From Takifugu bimaculatus (taxonomy: Eukaryota; Chordata; Actinopteri; Tetraodontiformes; Tetraodontidae): 64,000 bases of DNA. The translations under genes and the position numbers were made by a program. Position 1 is the stretch's first letter. Each line of letters starts with the position of its first letter. Under the pieces are notes generated by a model that saw only the letters and a list, made by a program, of their open reading frames with translations, did not search any database and was not told the DNA's origin. The DNA lies in assembly GCA_004026145.2 (NCBI GenBank), contig CP034975.1:2034398-2098397 (forward strand). The letters are read 5' to 3'. Below, piece by piece: positions 46,442 through 60,655 of the stretch.

Positions 46442-46465
46442 GGTGTTAACCACCTTTACTATGTG

Positions 46466-49400
46466 TTACACCTGTGATATGATCTGCATGTTGAAGCTGG
46501 GGGAGCGAGACTGCTTGCTCAGGGGTGCTCCAGGAGACAGGAGATCCTGGGCCTCCTCTGGCCTGATCAAGTGCTCCTCCTTCAGGCTGACGGTGGAGTG
46601 GCGGTGGGAGCCTCCGCTTGAAAGCCCCCCCTCGCTGCCAAGGCCCGCTCCTGCCATCTTGTCACGTTTGCCTTCACTCCCGTTCAGGTTCAAGTTCATG
46701 CAGTCAAAGGACTTGCTGGACGAGGTGCTGCCAGTCCTGACCAGGGTGGGTCCGGCGGGGAAGCTCAGGTGCTTCTTTATGGGGCTCAGCTGGATGGCGT
46801 CCAACTGGATGCTGGCAGGGGGCGACTGGCGCCTTTGGTGCGGCCTCCTCACGGCGGCTTGGGGCTCTCTGGTCAGGTCAGCCGCCCTTTCTCGTCCCGC
46901 CTCCCTCTCTTTCTCCCGAGACAGCCGAGCGGTGATCGCCTTCTTGAGGCTGCTGCTGCTACTCAGGCTGCCGCCCCGCTGCCCCACGCCGCCGCTCATC
47001 TTGGTGCCGCTGGGCTGGCTACTGTTTGACGCCCCGGAGGAGAAACCCTCATCGGGGTCGTTGATGTTGAAGGAATCCTCCCCGCCGCTCATGCCGTCAG
47101 CCTCTGAACACGGACACACATAAATGTATTGGAGCATTAATTAATAAGTGAATAAATGAGCAGCATTCATTATGGGCTCTCGCACACTTGCACTGTTCAA
47201 ACCAAGTGAGCTTCAAAGATCTTTTTGGACCGAATAGATTTGCAATTCAATACAATCCGCGATAATGCTGAACTTTGATCGGATGCAAATTCAGGTCAAG
47301 CTTTTCTTAAAATGCAAAACATTTTAACATGTACAAATGTGAAGCCTGCTGCTGAGCAAAAGAAAACATCCGACATTTGAGAAAGACAGCGACCCACTGA
47401 TGACCTCAGTGTTCAAGAGCTGGAAGGGAAAAAAGATGATGAACTGAGTTAGGAAAATTAAAGTCACATCAAGCACAAACACCATGGAGGGTAAACGCCC
47501 GTTAGAGAGCGGAGACAGGCCGGATGGCTGTCCGTCATGCATCGACAGGACAAGCGTAACTGGACAACAGGAGACAGGCAGAGAGAGTCCGGACTGACAG
47601 ACATGCACATAACAAGAGGAGTAGACACATGCCCCCCGGCCCCTTCCCTGGGTGCTCCTGCAGGGCGGCGCCATGATCACATGGACGGCCCGGCTGAGCC
47701 AACATGTGGGGAATGATTGCAAACGCTCCCAAACAGAGCGGTTCCCCTCAGAGTTCAGAACAGGAGTGTGATTACTGTCATTGTGTTCTTGTATGTTGGA
47801 GGATGCAAGTAGAATTTTGGTGATTCCTACTGGTTTCCACTAAAACATGAAATAAATAGCATGTACTCTTTGAAAACAACTAATAAATATGTCTATGGCA
47901 AAGAAAAAAGACAGTAATGAAGCGATGCTAATTTCAATATTTGAAAATTCTGTTTCCTGTTTCAGCTCAGAATTCAAAATCTTCAAAATCTTTTTTTTTT
48001 TTTTAATTTAAAGTGGTTTTCATTTTAATATTGTCTAGGCTGCGTGAAAGTTTGAGGGGAGAATGCGGGATAGCTGTAAAGAAAGGGAATGAGCTCATTT
48101 TTAGTCACAAGTCGACAGGCTGAGCATGTTTGGACCTTTAAAAACAACCACAGATGTTAACGAACAAACATTCAACATGACAAAATGGGCTCTAAACGTC
48201 CGGTCCAGGGAAAACAAGTAGCTCAAAAGATGTGACACTTCGTCTCCTGTCTTGGCCTTGTTATTTTAGGAGTTTTAGTAGATGCGTGCGGTAGCAGTGC
48301 GCATGCACGGTGGAGGGGACGCTCCCACTCACACCCCACTAAGCAGAATTAAAGGAGCGCAGGCAAAACAAAAAAAGCACAGTGAGAAACCACTCCTGCA
48401 GGATGGAGGCGGCGGACGGCCCCGAGTGACCCTAAACTTGTGGTAGATGCCACAACAAGAATGCTCAGATGGTTTTTTTTCAGGGGGAGGGGTTAAAGTT
48501 GTTGATTTATTTTGCCTGTTAAGGCGAGGTTATTCATTAGATTTATTATCTTGTGTAGCCTTAAGGTGGGGAGAGCAGCGAGCTGGGGGCTCATCATGCT
48601 CAGTGAGTGTAAAGGGCAGCAGTTTAAAGTATGTTGGAGGCTTGATGATGGGGGGAGAGAGGATGCGATATGATGGCACGGCCCATGCAAAATGGCCGAT
48701 AGCTACACTTCCTTCAAACCCAGAATAGATGATTCGTCCTCTGTTGACCGAGGCAGCAGCAGTTTGCGAGCAGAGGGGTCTTATTGATCGGATGAGTTAG
48801 TACACTCTGGGGAAGGGAAGAGGCAGCCAGAATGTCAACGGCAGAGCGAACCCTCTAAAGCTGAGGAAGGGCAGGAGGAGGAGGAGGGTGGGGGAAGATG
48901 CAAATTGAAGGGGCGCCTTCTCCCGAGACCCTCGCCGTTCCTGGCCCCTACCCTCAAATGTGATGGGGGGGATGATGCTGCCGCTGCTGCCGCTGTGCTG
49001 ACTGTGAGGCTGGTTTCCTCTGTCCTCACTGGTCGCAGGGTCCCGGGGAGTGTGGTGGTGGTGGTGGTGGTGGTGGTTCTGGGCGTGGTTAGGAGGACTG
49101 ATGGTGAGGCTCAACTCTGCATCACTTGAGTGGTCAAAACAATCTGGGAGTCAACAACACACAGACGGAAAAACGTCTTTCTTTAGTAGTGGCCGGCTTC
49201 CAACGACTGGGACCTCGTCCATTCCGGACAGGCCTGACAGCTGTGAGTCAACTGCACATCGCAAAATCTAGGTTAACAGAAAAAGGAATATTCCGTCTAG
49301 ATCCGTCTGTCCCATCAGCTGATGGGTGATGGAGAATTGTGCCGGTGCCATTTTGTCACTAAACTGACAAACCTCCATTTAACAAAGAACAGCACACAAA

Positions 49401-52400
49401 AAAACAGGCAAATAAAAGAACCAATAAGGAGCAGCGAGAGGCACGGGCAGTGCACAGAGACTATGAGACAGAATTTACACACGAGGTACAGAACACCCAC
49501 ATGGACCACCATTTGGAGAGTGCTAATGGTGTGACCGGTTTACACAGAAACCAGTTTCCGTCTCGCTGCTGAGGACCAAAAAAACCCAGAAAAGTTAATT
49601 TCCTCACCAAGTAGTCGCTTTTTTTGACCTTTCACAGATTGAGAAGAGAGAAACGGGTCACAAGTTTAAAGTGTGATTTGTAACGCAACACAATTGTAAC
49701 AATTTCTTTGTCCTGCTCAACCTGCCCTGAGCCATATCTAAACAAAGACAGAGAATGGAGGCAAGCTTTGCCACTCCAAAGGCTAGCGTTGTCTTACCCT
49801 CTCTCTTCCAGCGATGGCGTCGTATCGAGGCGGTGGTGATGGCCGAGATGGAGATGCGGCTAATGGTGGGCGTCACTTCCACCTGCAGCACCTTCCGTCC
49901 CCGCGACTCATCGGGAGGGCTGTCTGGTAGCGAGTTCTTCATGGCGTTTCCGAGCTGTAGCCAACAGAGAGAAATATGAACATTTAAGTCTGAAACCAAG
50001 TGTGTGTACGTTGGTACTCAGATGGTCTTACCAGGAGAGGCTGGGCGTACAGCTCCAGCTGGGCTCTGTACAGAATGTCCTCCAGAGCTTCTCGGCCCAT
50101 CTCCCACTCTCCATTGTATCTACACGTTAAAGCGTAAAACAATGAACACAGGCATGTCCACACTGAAGACTGGCCTGTCGTCATCTCTGAACAAACAGGA
50201 GTGTCTGAGATGCCTTGATGTCTGAGTCACATCCTCCTGAACTATTAATAGTATTTTAGTAATGCTTGCAGCTACAAGTGAGGGAAGGGAGGAGGCTGAC
50301 ATTAGAGACAGAATGACTTAAGCTCCTCTGTCATATCATCTATTCAACCTGTAATTTAAAAACGCATCAGAGAAAAAGCCCAACATAAATCAATAAGAAG
50401 GGAATTCTGTTGAGATAGTGAAAAAATGAAATAAGTAAACCCACAAAATGGTGAGCAATGACCCCATCAAAACATCTGTAAAATGCAACGATGAATCATT
50501 TTCTTTGTTTTTGCTTTAACAGAAAATGACAGATAACTATTTCAGGAGGCTTTAAAGGAACAACAGTAACAAAACAAAAGTGCACGCCTGATCTGACTGG
50601 TCCTGCACAGGCAACAATGGCCCAAGACAGTTGTAGGGGGTTTGACTTTAGACTCTGGATCAAACGATTGGAGCTAATGAGCAAGTACTAACTCTCTTTC
50701 CTCAAAGTTTGCTGGATTTTAAAACCTGTGGTGAGAAATAAGCATGTGTCTGTCCGTTCAAATCTGCCCTGCATGTGCCTTCATGGGGTATTAGAGCTTA
50801 AGCGGACATATTAACCTAAATCCCAGAGTGTCCCTGATGAGTGCCAAGTTCTCCATGTACATGCAGAGCAGCAGATTCATGTGCACGTACCCACGCTCGT
50901 GCCAGTGCGGGATGACTGATTAGCAGGAAGGCTATCACTTCTGCACGGCCACACAAGTCTTGACAGCCGCATCGACTGCTGCTGATAGCTGTGGTTTGCT
51001 TTTTAACAGGGCACCAAGGGCTTGCCTCACTACAACGTCAAGTCACTGACGTAGCAGGGGATCCATCCTGGACGCTGGGCTGTCACTGTGGAGACGTAAT
51101 CAGCTTTGCAACGGCTGCTCTCAGAGGGGATGAAACCACCTTCTCCCACAATGCATTGCCGATGTAATCAGTCTTTAGTGAGGAGTTTCTGACCTTGAGG
51201 CATGTTATCAAATGCAGTTTCATTTTAAAAAAAAAAAACCCCTCTGTGATGTAGATCCTAAATGAATTGTGAACATGTTGACAATATTTAAAGGTCGGGA
51301 TCATAGATGAGATTATCTTGATTCCAGCACAGAGAAGCAAGTGATGTGACAACACATAAAGGGAAGCCACTTAATGCAGCTGAGGTCGATATTTGTAATC
51401 TTCTTCAATGTGCAAACCAGGTAAAACCAGCTGAATCTGCAGATTCGGGACAGTTACAGCTTACTGAGCAAGATAAGCGAGTACCGCTGTCGAAAATGAT
51501 TGAAAGAAACATACATGGAGTGATAGACGGCAGCCAGCATCTGAACCATGAACTCTGGGTCTAGCAGCACACGGTTGCATGGTTCCCTCCAGAGCTTCTG
51601 CTGCTGACGGGGAAAGCCACATATGCACAGCCTGAGGAGGAAACACACATATACAATCAGATCAATAAAGCTGCACTACACGTGTGGCATTCTGATTTTT
51701 AAAGCCCAATTTTGCTCTACCCTCTGCAGGAGTTACTCATAGAGAACCAGAGTCAACAGGAGTGTTAATAATAAGTAATAAAAATAATAACTATACATAT
51801 AACTAACTAAAGTTAAAATTCTTTAAATTTGTAGGAGGTCAGTTAAGGCCAGGTAAAGTCTGAGAGACAGCCACGGTTTGCTGCTGTCTAGACTGCTTCA
51901 GGTGTCATCTGTCTGCTGCATCTCAGAGGGGATGTCTTAATATCCTGTAGAAGAAGAATTTGCTGGGTGGCGACTTTCACTCTAAGAATCATCCACTTTG
52001 ATCCAGGCTCTTTATTCAGGGCCTGCATGTAATCTCAAGACAACCTGATGCATGCTGGTCTCATATCAGGGTGAAAAAAAGAAATGCAAGTTGAAGAAAT
52101 GTTCCCCTCACCGTGAACTCATCCTGCACACTGACTGATAGGAGGACACGGGCATGTAGATCACAGCAGAGTTGTAGCAGAGCATGAGGAAGCAAAGCAC
52201 TTCAAACCTAGAAACACAGGACACAGAACAGAAAACTATAGATTAAATAATAGTTTCTATCAAGCAAAGTCCTGCCAGTTTCCATTTATTGTTTGCTTCA
52301 TGAACTCTTTGAGATTCATATACCATCTACCTACTTCTTGAAAACACCCCTCCCTGTGGAGATTTGGGGATTGGGAATGACATCAAACTCGTGCATGTTT

Positions 52401-55342
52401 TGAACTGCTACACAATGTGCGTTAGAGCTGAAGGCGATGCCGCTGTGCTACTGTCACCGTCTCAGACACCGACTAGTCTCTGCCTATGTGTTACTGCATA
52501 ACAAATTAGGGGTACTAAGTTCATGTTGGTTGCAGCAGTGGGCTATTTTCTGGCAGTGCCTTGAGGACGCTTCATTACCATGATGAGATTATTATTCATC
52601 TACAGCAGCAACGGACACGTAAGAGCCCAAAAAAAGCCTTCAGGCCTCCTGAGTCTGGCCAAGGGAGGGAGGATGAGAGTCAAGGGTCTTTCCTATTTTG
52701 AAAATACTGATTTCCATGTTATATAGTATAAGATGGTATTGAAAGTGAAAGCAACATTTTTTCTGTTGGATAAAAAATAAAAGAGACCGGCATTAGATGT
52801 GTGAAGGAGTCTGGGTTTATTTAAGCATAGCAGTACCTGTTCTGAGCTGTGAAGGTCTCTCTCTGAGGGTGAAGGCCACTGTACACCACTCGGATCAGGT
52901 CATGTTGACAGAGAGCTCCCTCCGTTAGTGCCATTGATCCCAGACTTGAAGGCTGATCATCCAAAAGAACAAACTGTTTGTGAACCCGAATGTTTATAAA
53001 ATACCCAGCATGTCAGCAATAGATTGAAGCAATACTGTTTTTACCATATTCAACAATACACACCACCTTTATGTAACACAGCAGAACAATGAAGTGTTAA
53101 TCTACCATAAATATCTTGTTATTGTGGGAGACAAGTAGGATTTAAGAGATGAAATCAAAAATGGAGAGGGGCTACATTATTCTGCCGGGGCCCGAGGATG
53201 AGGCCATGCCAGTCTACAAAGCCTTCTGTGCACGCCACACACACGAATCACCTCCTGCTCCCTCTCCACATGTTCCTCATTCTCGCAGCATGGAGGAAAG
53301 AGCCTCTGAAGCTTGTAATTACAGCGATAAATCGCCTTCGGCACATGCAACGCTCGACAGTCTCAACAACTCTCTTGAGTACTGTTATAAATTCATATAC
53401 AACAGTAAGGTAAACTGTCTGCTTTGAGCAGCAGGAAATAAACATCTTAAAAACAGCCTGGGGGTTCCATACTGGTCTGGTTTGAGGTCAGCATATCTAT
53501 ATCACATCATTACCTCCAGCCAAGACAACACGACAGCTGTCTTTGAGCAGCCAGGTCATGAGGATCTACAATAAGGCCCAGTAATAATAAAAGAGGTAGC
53601 ACAAGACATGTAGCAAGGTGCTGACTACCGTATACCATGGAAAACATAAATAAGCAGGTAATCGTTCAGAATTTGGGGGAAGATGCTAAAAAGAAGGAAG
53701 CAGAACTTGAGATATAGTGTGTTGGTTGTTGCCAACTGACAATACAACGATAAAGAAAGGAGTGGTGCAACAGCATTGGGAGTGGTGTCAGATATGAACC
53801 CCCACCTCATGATATATAGATGGTTTGGACAGAGATGGGATTGTAAAGGAGAGGAGCTTGCTGTTGCCATCTTTATCCACAATTTCCTGCAAGACACAGA
53901 ACAGCATTGTTATTGAAGGCATTCAGACTCATACCTGCACAATCTGGCCTAGCTTGAGTTTGTGCTAAAATGTTGGGCAGTGAATGTTGAACAACTGCTG
54001 CATGAGCCACCACCCCTTGGAACAAATGAGCTGGTGTGAGGCAGATCTGGCAGGGACATGATATCGACTCTGGAAGATTAAATGTTGCTGGCAGAACCCT
54101 CTCTGCTCTGGTGCAATTCCACATAACACAAAGCTTGAAGCTCCCCTGCGAAAAAGGTCGCTTTTAAGACTGAGATCTGATTATTTGAACTACCGGTACT
54201 CACAATGGAAGCGAATGCACAGCATGTTCCACAGTGGATATGATATTCTCGTTTTCTCTTCCTATGTGTATTGATGAAAGCGGTCATACATCTGTCCCTG
54301 AAATAAACCAATGCTTTGCATGTTTTGAACAGCGTGAACAAAACATCTTTATCTCCTCCATCCTAAATCCCCCCAGTGTTCTCTTGGTTTCAGGCTCTGT
54401 CCTTTCCTTAGTTGCCAGTTTATCTTTGTATATCAGAGCCGTTTATCAGCAGGAAGCACAGGGAAAAGTTCTATAATCATGGATCGTGCACGTGCCTGTG
54501 TAATGTTGTGGAAAGGTGGATTAAATTATGTATGTATTATGTACCTTTAAAAGCGCTGGCTGAGATTGAGCTCTATCTATTGATATCTCAAGCTTTTAGC
54601 ACATTTCCCCAAGGGGGTTTCTAGGTGATGCAATCTATCCTGGGTCTATCCATTAAACAGGGTTTTCTCTGTAGATTGTCAACACAATTACAGCCTCACT
54701 TGTGTCCCATCTGTATTAAGTCGAAGAGATAACCAGGAATTTGCACATCGAGATTTTGTTCTTTTTCATGTAAACAGTTTATACCTGCACCCTCCCAGCG
54801 GTCTGCTTTAGTGAGTAATTGTTGAGATTAGTTACTCCGAAAAAGGCAGGCACACACCAGATTATAGATGCCCAAGAGAAGGGCCTCGATGCACCCATTG
54901 CTCTGACGATCTCTGCTGGCCGTGATGCGCAGGTATACCCACACCAGCTCAGGAAGGAACTGCAGGGTGAAGCGTCGCAGGCGATTTTCAGAACTCCGGT
55001 AAAGCTCGAACAGCTGATGGCAGACCGGCTCCAGTAGCTTTATTGAAAGAAAAAGGCATAAAATAAATAAATGCATCACGTTGTAATTTTACGCTGTGAA
55101 AAATGGGGAAAAAAACTGCTGGTCAGAGGTGTGTAAGAGCAATAAGATTAAAGTGCAACAAAAATCCGCGGCCAGATGACGTCTCAGGCAGCTGTGCATA
55201 ACCTGTACAGAGGTCAGTGACAGGAGTGCACACACAGCACCACTTTAGATGAGTGTGTTGGATTGTAGTTCACCCTGAATGAGCAGTAACTCAATAATTA
55301 ACTCAGCGAGGCATTTGGCCTGCCATGCCGTGAGTACCTCTC

Positions 55343-55376
<34 letters not shown>

Positions 55377-57398
55377 ACACACGCACACACTCTGTCTATT
55401 CATTAATGAGGTTATGCAACACAACTGAAAATACAAATGAGATTTAGGACCATGTTTGACAGCCAGGTTAGATCATAGAGGAACTGAGGCCTCAGGCCTT
55501 TACCCTCACTCAGAACATGTGCCCTTAGGTCACCAACAGAGCATTGACTCGTTACAATTAAAAGCAACAAAAAAAATGAATGTCTTTGCATCACTGAAAA
55601 TGCAGCTTTTACAGAAGGCAGCAGATGTTGTAGAATCACAACTATGTGTGTGTATGTGTTCTATATTAAGAACAGCGCTGGCCATCTCACAGGTAGTGTT
55701 GCTGGAACTGTTCCTGTTTACAACACTCTCACGGAACACACAGCATCTGTGTCTTGGAGTGCATGTGTAGCCTCCAGGCGCACTTCTGCAGACATTCTGC
55801 ACAGCCCGTTTCTTGCTCATTACCAGCTGGAACGGCAGCGTGAGTCAAAACCGACAAATTTCCCTCAGCTAAAAACAGCTATATTTAGCCCTGCGTGCCC
55901 TCTGTGTTTCACCTCATTGTTGGGGTCCTGGATGACTCTGTAGAGGGCTGACACCAGGGACTTCTTTAGATGAAGGCTGCCGGCGTAGCTAGGGATGTGG
56001 GTTTCTGGTAAGGACTGAGGACAGAGAACGGTTTTATTAACTTGTCGCAATATTCAACTACATGAAACAGACAAAAGCAGTTATATTTAAATGTCCAGAA
56101 TTTTAGGTATGAGATACACACTGAAAAAAATAAATCCAGAACTACAAGGGAGGCAGTTCTTGTGACTCACCATGACTTTTTCTTTCTACAGGTATAATAC
56201 CATGCAATAAGTTTTACACATAACCATAATCTTTTTATAACCCTTAATTAGTACTAATGCTAACGGTGGTGTTAATGATGTATGAACTGATGGGGGTATT
56301 AATGCCGTAAATTATATTTTCGTGTAAGCTTCCAAATAGCGTGGCAGCCTTTGTGTTTTGTAACATGCATAATTGGTTATGTTAATGAAGCAAGTAATGG
56401 AATTAAGCCCACATTATACATTATTATGCTACCTATGGCTATCCTGTCGATACATGCAAGAATTAATTTAATATTAAAAAATAATAAATATATCTAAGAA
56501 TACCATAAAACTTGTTGAAAGTGGACACACAGGTAATGAAATATTGCAAGTGACAGGGTAAAAGAAGAGCTTCTTTAAATGGTCAAAACTGCGCGTTTGT
56601 CTCCTGATGGTAGAGGGGAGAGATGTCCTCTCTGCTCAGCCTAAGTATGGTCATTTCAGGAGAGAACACCACGTGCAGATTCCACCACTACTACCAGTAC
56701 TACTTTCATTCCTTCTTAACTTTCTTTCCTAATATTGTGTTCACATCACTGAATTCTTCTCTTTATTCTCTTTACCTGCCTGTCCTGCATTACAGACTAC
56801 GAGGTTTACATTATTATTATTCAACGCTGACTTTTTAGGCAGCTTTGCTCCATCCATATCATGCCTGAGATCCTTGCATGTGTATGAATGCGAACAGTGA
56901 GGCATTTACACCTGAGTCAACATCAAGGTCAGAAAAACAGCCATTTCAACAGTCACGTGACTTATGGGCTGCGCAATCATCAAACAGGTAAGATAATGAT
57001 TCATCTATCTCTGCTCTTCAGCATTAATCAGAACTCATGCTATAAACTGATGGATTATTGGAATCAAATAACAAACAGCTTTAAAAAATGATGTTGAGGA
57101 ATGTAAAACAACTGTCACACTGAAATAACACACAGTTTAGCACACAGACTCTAGAGCTGACCTGGAATCTGTTTTTTTCCCATCACTCACTGAACCAACT
57201 CAAATGTCTATGATGGGAGATGCATGCAGGCTCTTTCATTACAGCTGTTACACCCACAGTGTGTGGGTCTCTGCAGATATAAAAGACCTCCGGAGGAACA
57301 TCTCGCCATCACGATGTGGAACGGGCGAGGGCAGAGAAGGCCTTTACCTTGAATTCTGAAAGCCATTCTTCAACAACACCTCGCTCTGAACCCAGCAT
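46466..57398 (-). CDS. hycc2: HYCC2 (FAM126B, hyccin-2), 10 core coding exons, 541 aa
   Basis: Hyccin-family protein that binds TTC7 and stabilises the PI4KA complex, which makes PI4P at the plasma membrane (family knowledge). Exons in transcript order: 57348-57398, 55913-56014, 54858-55037, 53806-53886, 52837-52952, 52112-52207, 51515-51631, 50032-50119, 49798-49954, 46466-47103. These total 1626 nt with every junction in phase; a further cassette exon lies at 48952-49143. Conserved blocks: GVVEEWLSEFK, LLEPVCHQLFELYRS, FTLQFLPELVW, CIEALLLGIYNLEIVDK, FTIPSLSKPS, VYSGLHPQRE, AQNRFEVLCF, LCICGFPRQQQK, LDPEFMVQML, YNGEWEMG, ILYRAQLELYAQPLL, VEVTPTISRIS, ASIRRHRWKRE and the C-terminal SPGAPLSKQSRSPSFNMQ. 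That C-terminus and the HRWKRE/DEGFSSGAS blocks favour HYCC2 over HYCC1. Human HYCC2 is about 530 aa. Confidence 0.95.
48952..49143 (-). CDS. hycc2: HYCC2 phase-symmetric cassette exon encoding a His-rich insert
   Basis: Between exons 49798-49954 and 46466-47103 there is a 192-nt (64-codon) segment with acceptor CCCAG and donor GAGG|GTAGGG. It enters and leaves in phase 1, so it can be included or skipped without changing the downstream frame. It encodes DHSSDAELSLTISPPNH, a run of eight His, then a Ser/Gly-rich part ending in IIPPITFE. Inclusion gives 605 aa. Frame, splice sites and protein-like composition support it; whether it is constitutive or alternative cannot be told. Confidence 0.7.
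55345..55372. repeat. (CT)n microsatellite in HYCC2 intron
   Basis: About 14 CT units between exons at 54858-55037 and 55913-56014. Confidence 0.9.
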
Positions 57399-57423
57399 CT
57401 TCAGAGGCCCCCCACTCGGCTGC
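57399..57423 (-). other. hycc2: HYCC2 5' UTR segment in the first coding exon
   Basis: The acceptor CCACCAG on the minus strand ends at 57,424, so the exon carries 25 nt of leader before the ATG at 57,396-57,398. An upstream untranslated exon is required. Confidence 0.6.
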
Positions 57424-59456
57424 CTGGTGGACAGGAAAGGAAAAGGAAGGGACACAAAGTATGGAGAGGGGAGACGATAAGGGAAGGAAAAGTGAGCAGC
57501 GATTGCTTAGTCAAAAATGCTTATACATTTCCCAGGAAAAATCCAGAGTAAAACCCTAAATTCTACCTTTTTACTCAAAAATGTAATGCTTTTGGAGACT
57601 GAAGTGACCTAAATATTAATGGAGAAGACATACCTACTAGAGTAAGTGGTAGCATTCACCTGGTATAAATATGGAGAGCAATCAGAGTGAATTTTATTGC
57701 CTTCAGCAACGCTGACCACATTGTTACATAAGCAGTGGCCTGAACTGTCAGCATGGATAAACGAGACATGAACCACAACAAGGAGGAAACTGAGGCTTCC
57801 CTTTTCTGACCCGTTGAAGCTGAAACAGTTTTGTGTAATTTTTTTGAAATGTTCCAAAGAGGGACTCATTTTGCGTAGTGTGACATCACCATTAAGAAAG
57901 GCAGTTTATTCATAATAACTCGAGTGAATAGATTAAAACAGAATCACATCTTGTGCTGCAGGCACACTTATCTCTGATCTTTTTCCTCTGTATTCAGCAG
58001 CTGCAATTAACTTCACTGACCTTCAGCTTCACATTAAAAAACTATTGTAATTACAATAAACTATTATTATTTCACTTAACAGACAAGATACAATTTTCCA
58101 ATCCCACAGTTCAAAGTGGCCCCCACCAATTTATGGGCCCGTGTGCTTTTTTTGAGGACAAATTCACCGGGGGGGGTCTGGTACTCCAGCTATAACATCA
58201 CAGGAATAAAGTAAACTCTGTTCATCCTCCCAGCTAATGAATGACTCAATGTTACCTTGTCTTAATTTTGTCTTATGCCCCAGGCCAGACGTAATGTAAA
58301 ACACTTATACACTGGAGAGTTTTCCCATCATGCTTTTCTTCTTTTCCACTTGTGTTTAGAGGAGACAAAGCTCTCCCCTTCTGATTGTGAGCATGCTGTG
58401 GTTTGGAGTTGATGGGATTAGGGATTAGCACTAACTCCATATATTCTCACTTAAATTTGTCTTTGTTTGTTGCATTTTGGGCAGCAACCTGTGCTGATGG
58501 AGGGTTACAGCGGTACTCCTGTCAACAGACAAAACCTCTTATCTGTTTTGCCTCAGGACTTTGGCTTCTGTTGTTTCACAAACACATCTGTGTTCTGTGG
58601 GATTCCACCAAACACATTTCATTTTTGTCCCTGAGTTTGAACTACTTGGCTAGTTGTTTGTGTCTCTCAGCAGACCAGGGGGATATTAGACTTATATGGA
58701 ATCTTTTATTATGAGCAGTGGTAGAATGTCTGCCCCAGTGTCAGTCTTAACTAATACCATATTTGTACCGAATGTTAAGAAACATCCTGTAGTGTAGAGG
58801 AAGAATAAACTCAGGCTAGTGTGATCTGACGGTTTAGAGATCCATGGGTAAGCCTCTAAAGAGCTAGGTTGGGACTTCCAGGGAAATGTCAGTTTTAAAT
58901 CAGCCTGCCGATAAAATGTTCACGCACTAACTATGCGGTTTTAACTTGGACTACCGGTACTTGGAATGGCTTAGAGATTTCTTCACGCCGGTATTTAGGA
59001 GGTACCTATCTTAAAGGATGACATCATTAAAGGGAGCAGGATTCTGAATGGTGCAGAAGGTTACAAAACAGGCTTAGAGAAGAAAGATATCCTCTTTGCG
59101 GGCCTGACGGTGACGGAGCTCGCGCTCTCTGCCGACAGCCGATGATGACACAAATGAGTCAAATCCTTTTGTAAAAGCAGGCTCCTTCAATCCGAGTGTG
59201 GATTGAGAGACTCCGTTTAATAGGCTTGTTTAGCTCTCCGTGAAAGGCTGACTCACTTGTTTACTCCGGCTTGTCAAACTGTCAAAGATTGGCCGCAGTG
59301 GCGCGGCAGCGTTGTCAGTTACTGTGAGAGCTGTAGTCACATGACTACAAATATCCACCAATGACAAACGAGTTAAGAAGCAAAAGGAAGCAGAAATGGG
59401 AACAACTACGACAGAGAAAGGAATGCAAATGCTACGCTGGCATCACGTTTGCTTAC

Positions 59457-59514
59457 CTCGGCGTCCCAGAACTCAGATCTCCACCGGGAGAGCCTTCTCT
59501 ACAGCGTCACACAT
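59457..59514 (-). other. hycc2: Candidate HYCC2 5' untranslated exon
   Basis: A strong donor GACGCCGAG|GTAAGC ends this segment, and an acceptor TTGCCTGACAG precedes it, giving a 58-nt exon on the minus strand. It could also be a first exon with its start nearby, since local CpG is raised around 59,100-59,320. No coding content. Confidence 0.35.
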
Positions 59515-60587
59515 CTGTCAGGCAATGAGGCACACCTGCATAGAAAGAACGGTGGTTCATGGCAGCTAACACGTTTTTGCTCACTTCAAGCCATCAGCTG
59601 CTGCTTCAGGTGGAAGAAATCTCAAATATTTATTTTTAGAACATATTACAAAGAATTTCTGATACGACAGGACCTCTAATACTGAGACTAGAACACCTCC
59701 ATGTGGTTGCTATGACAGCACAGACTTTTAATTAAATTTAAAACAAAAAAAAATAAACCCAATTTGATTTAGCTGATCCATTAACGAGAATTTTGTTCCA
59801 TGACATTAAAGAGAAAGCTGTTGCTCAGTAAAAACATGTTTACATTCACTTTCAGGCAGTGTGACGAGGAGTCACTTTTCAAGTTTCCTACTGTTGCATA
59901 GCAACAGTCAGATGGCCAACGTGCTGTCCTCGCCTGCTAAAAATTCATCCGAGATACCCACAAGTAAACTGTTTACTGCATTTGGCAGCGTGAATCGAGG
60001 ATTGAGTGACACGTGAGAGGAAGCTGTGAAACCGTCGATGCTGCCTTGCTCTTTGAGAAACAGTGACCTATGGCAGAAGAGTCAGGTTACCCTTTGACCT
60101 TTATTGATCATGCACTCATTAACATTATCCCAGTGCAAACATTATCCTATTTTACACTTTATGAGGCCTGGAATGGACAAGACGCTCCTGTTATCCAATG
60201 GCGTCACTCACAAAGAAGCGTCAACCCATCCTGTTTACGGCACTTCAAACCACAAATTACGCGCACATTGTTAAAATGCACCAAATAACAATGCACAATG
60301 AGGCTTGTAGCAGAACAGTTATAAACAGCCACTCTCTTGAAACTGGCCTATCGGTGTGGAACCTGCAGCAGTGACCGACTGCATCACACATTCCTAGCGA
60401 AACACAACGTACAGTTAAAGCCACGATGTTTGTCTTTGGCAGCTGCTTGTGAGCAGTGCAATGTTCCATCGGGTCAACCAAAACAAACATGAGATTACTG
60501 CCCTTCCTGACTGTTCTGCTAGCACGTACCACTGTTTTCAATGAGCACTGTAGCAGTTGCTACACTATAGAAAGGAAATACAACAAT

Positions 60588-60655
60588 ATTATTATTATTG
60601 CCATTATTATCATCATCAACGATAACAACAACAATAATAATAACAATAAAAAGAA
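60588..60655. repeat. (AAT)/(AAC)-rich simple repeat
   Basis: Interrupted runs of ATT, ATC and AAC/AAT trinucleotides. Confidence 0.85.

Larger units (their letters stand above)
43266..46465 (-). other. hycc2: HYCC2 3' UTR (predicted, about 3.2 kb)
   Basis: No exon was seen between the HYCC2 stop (46,466-46,468) and the AATAAA at 43,281. It contains a GT microsatellite at 46,411-46,441 right after the stop and a TA run near 43,975. The extent is inferred from the poly(A) signal only. Confidence 0.5.

Noticed and set aside
46401..47123. 240-codon open frame on the plus strand
   Set aside because: It lies antisense to the GC-rich last exon of HYCC2, whose minus-strand frame matches the conserved C-terminus. 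The plus frame is a shadow.
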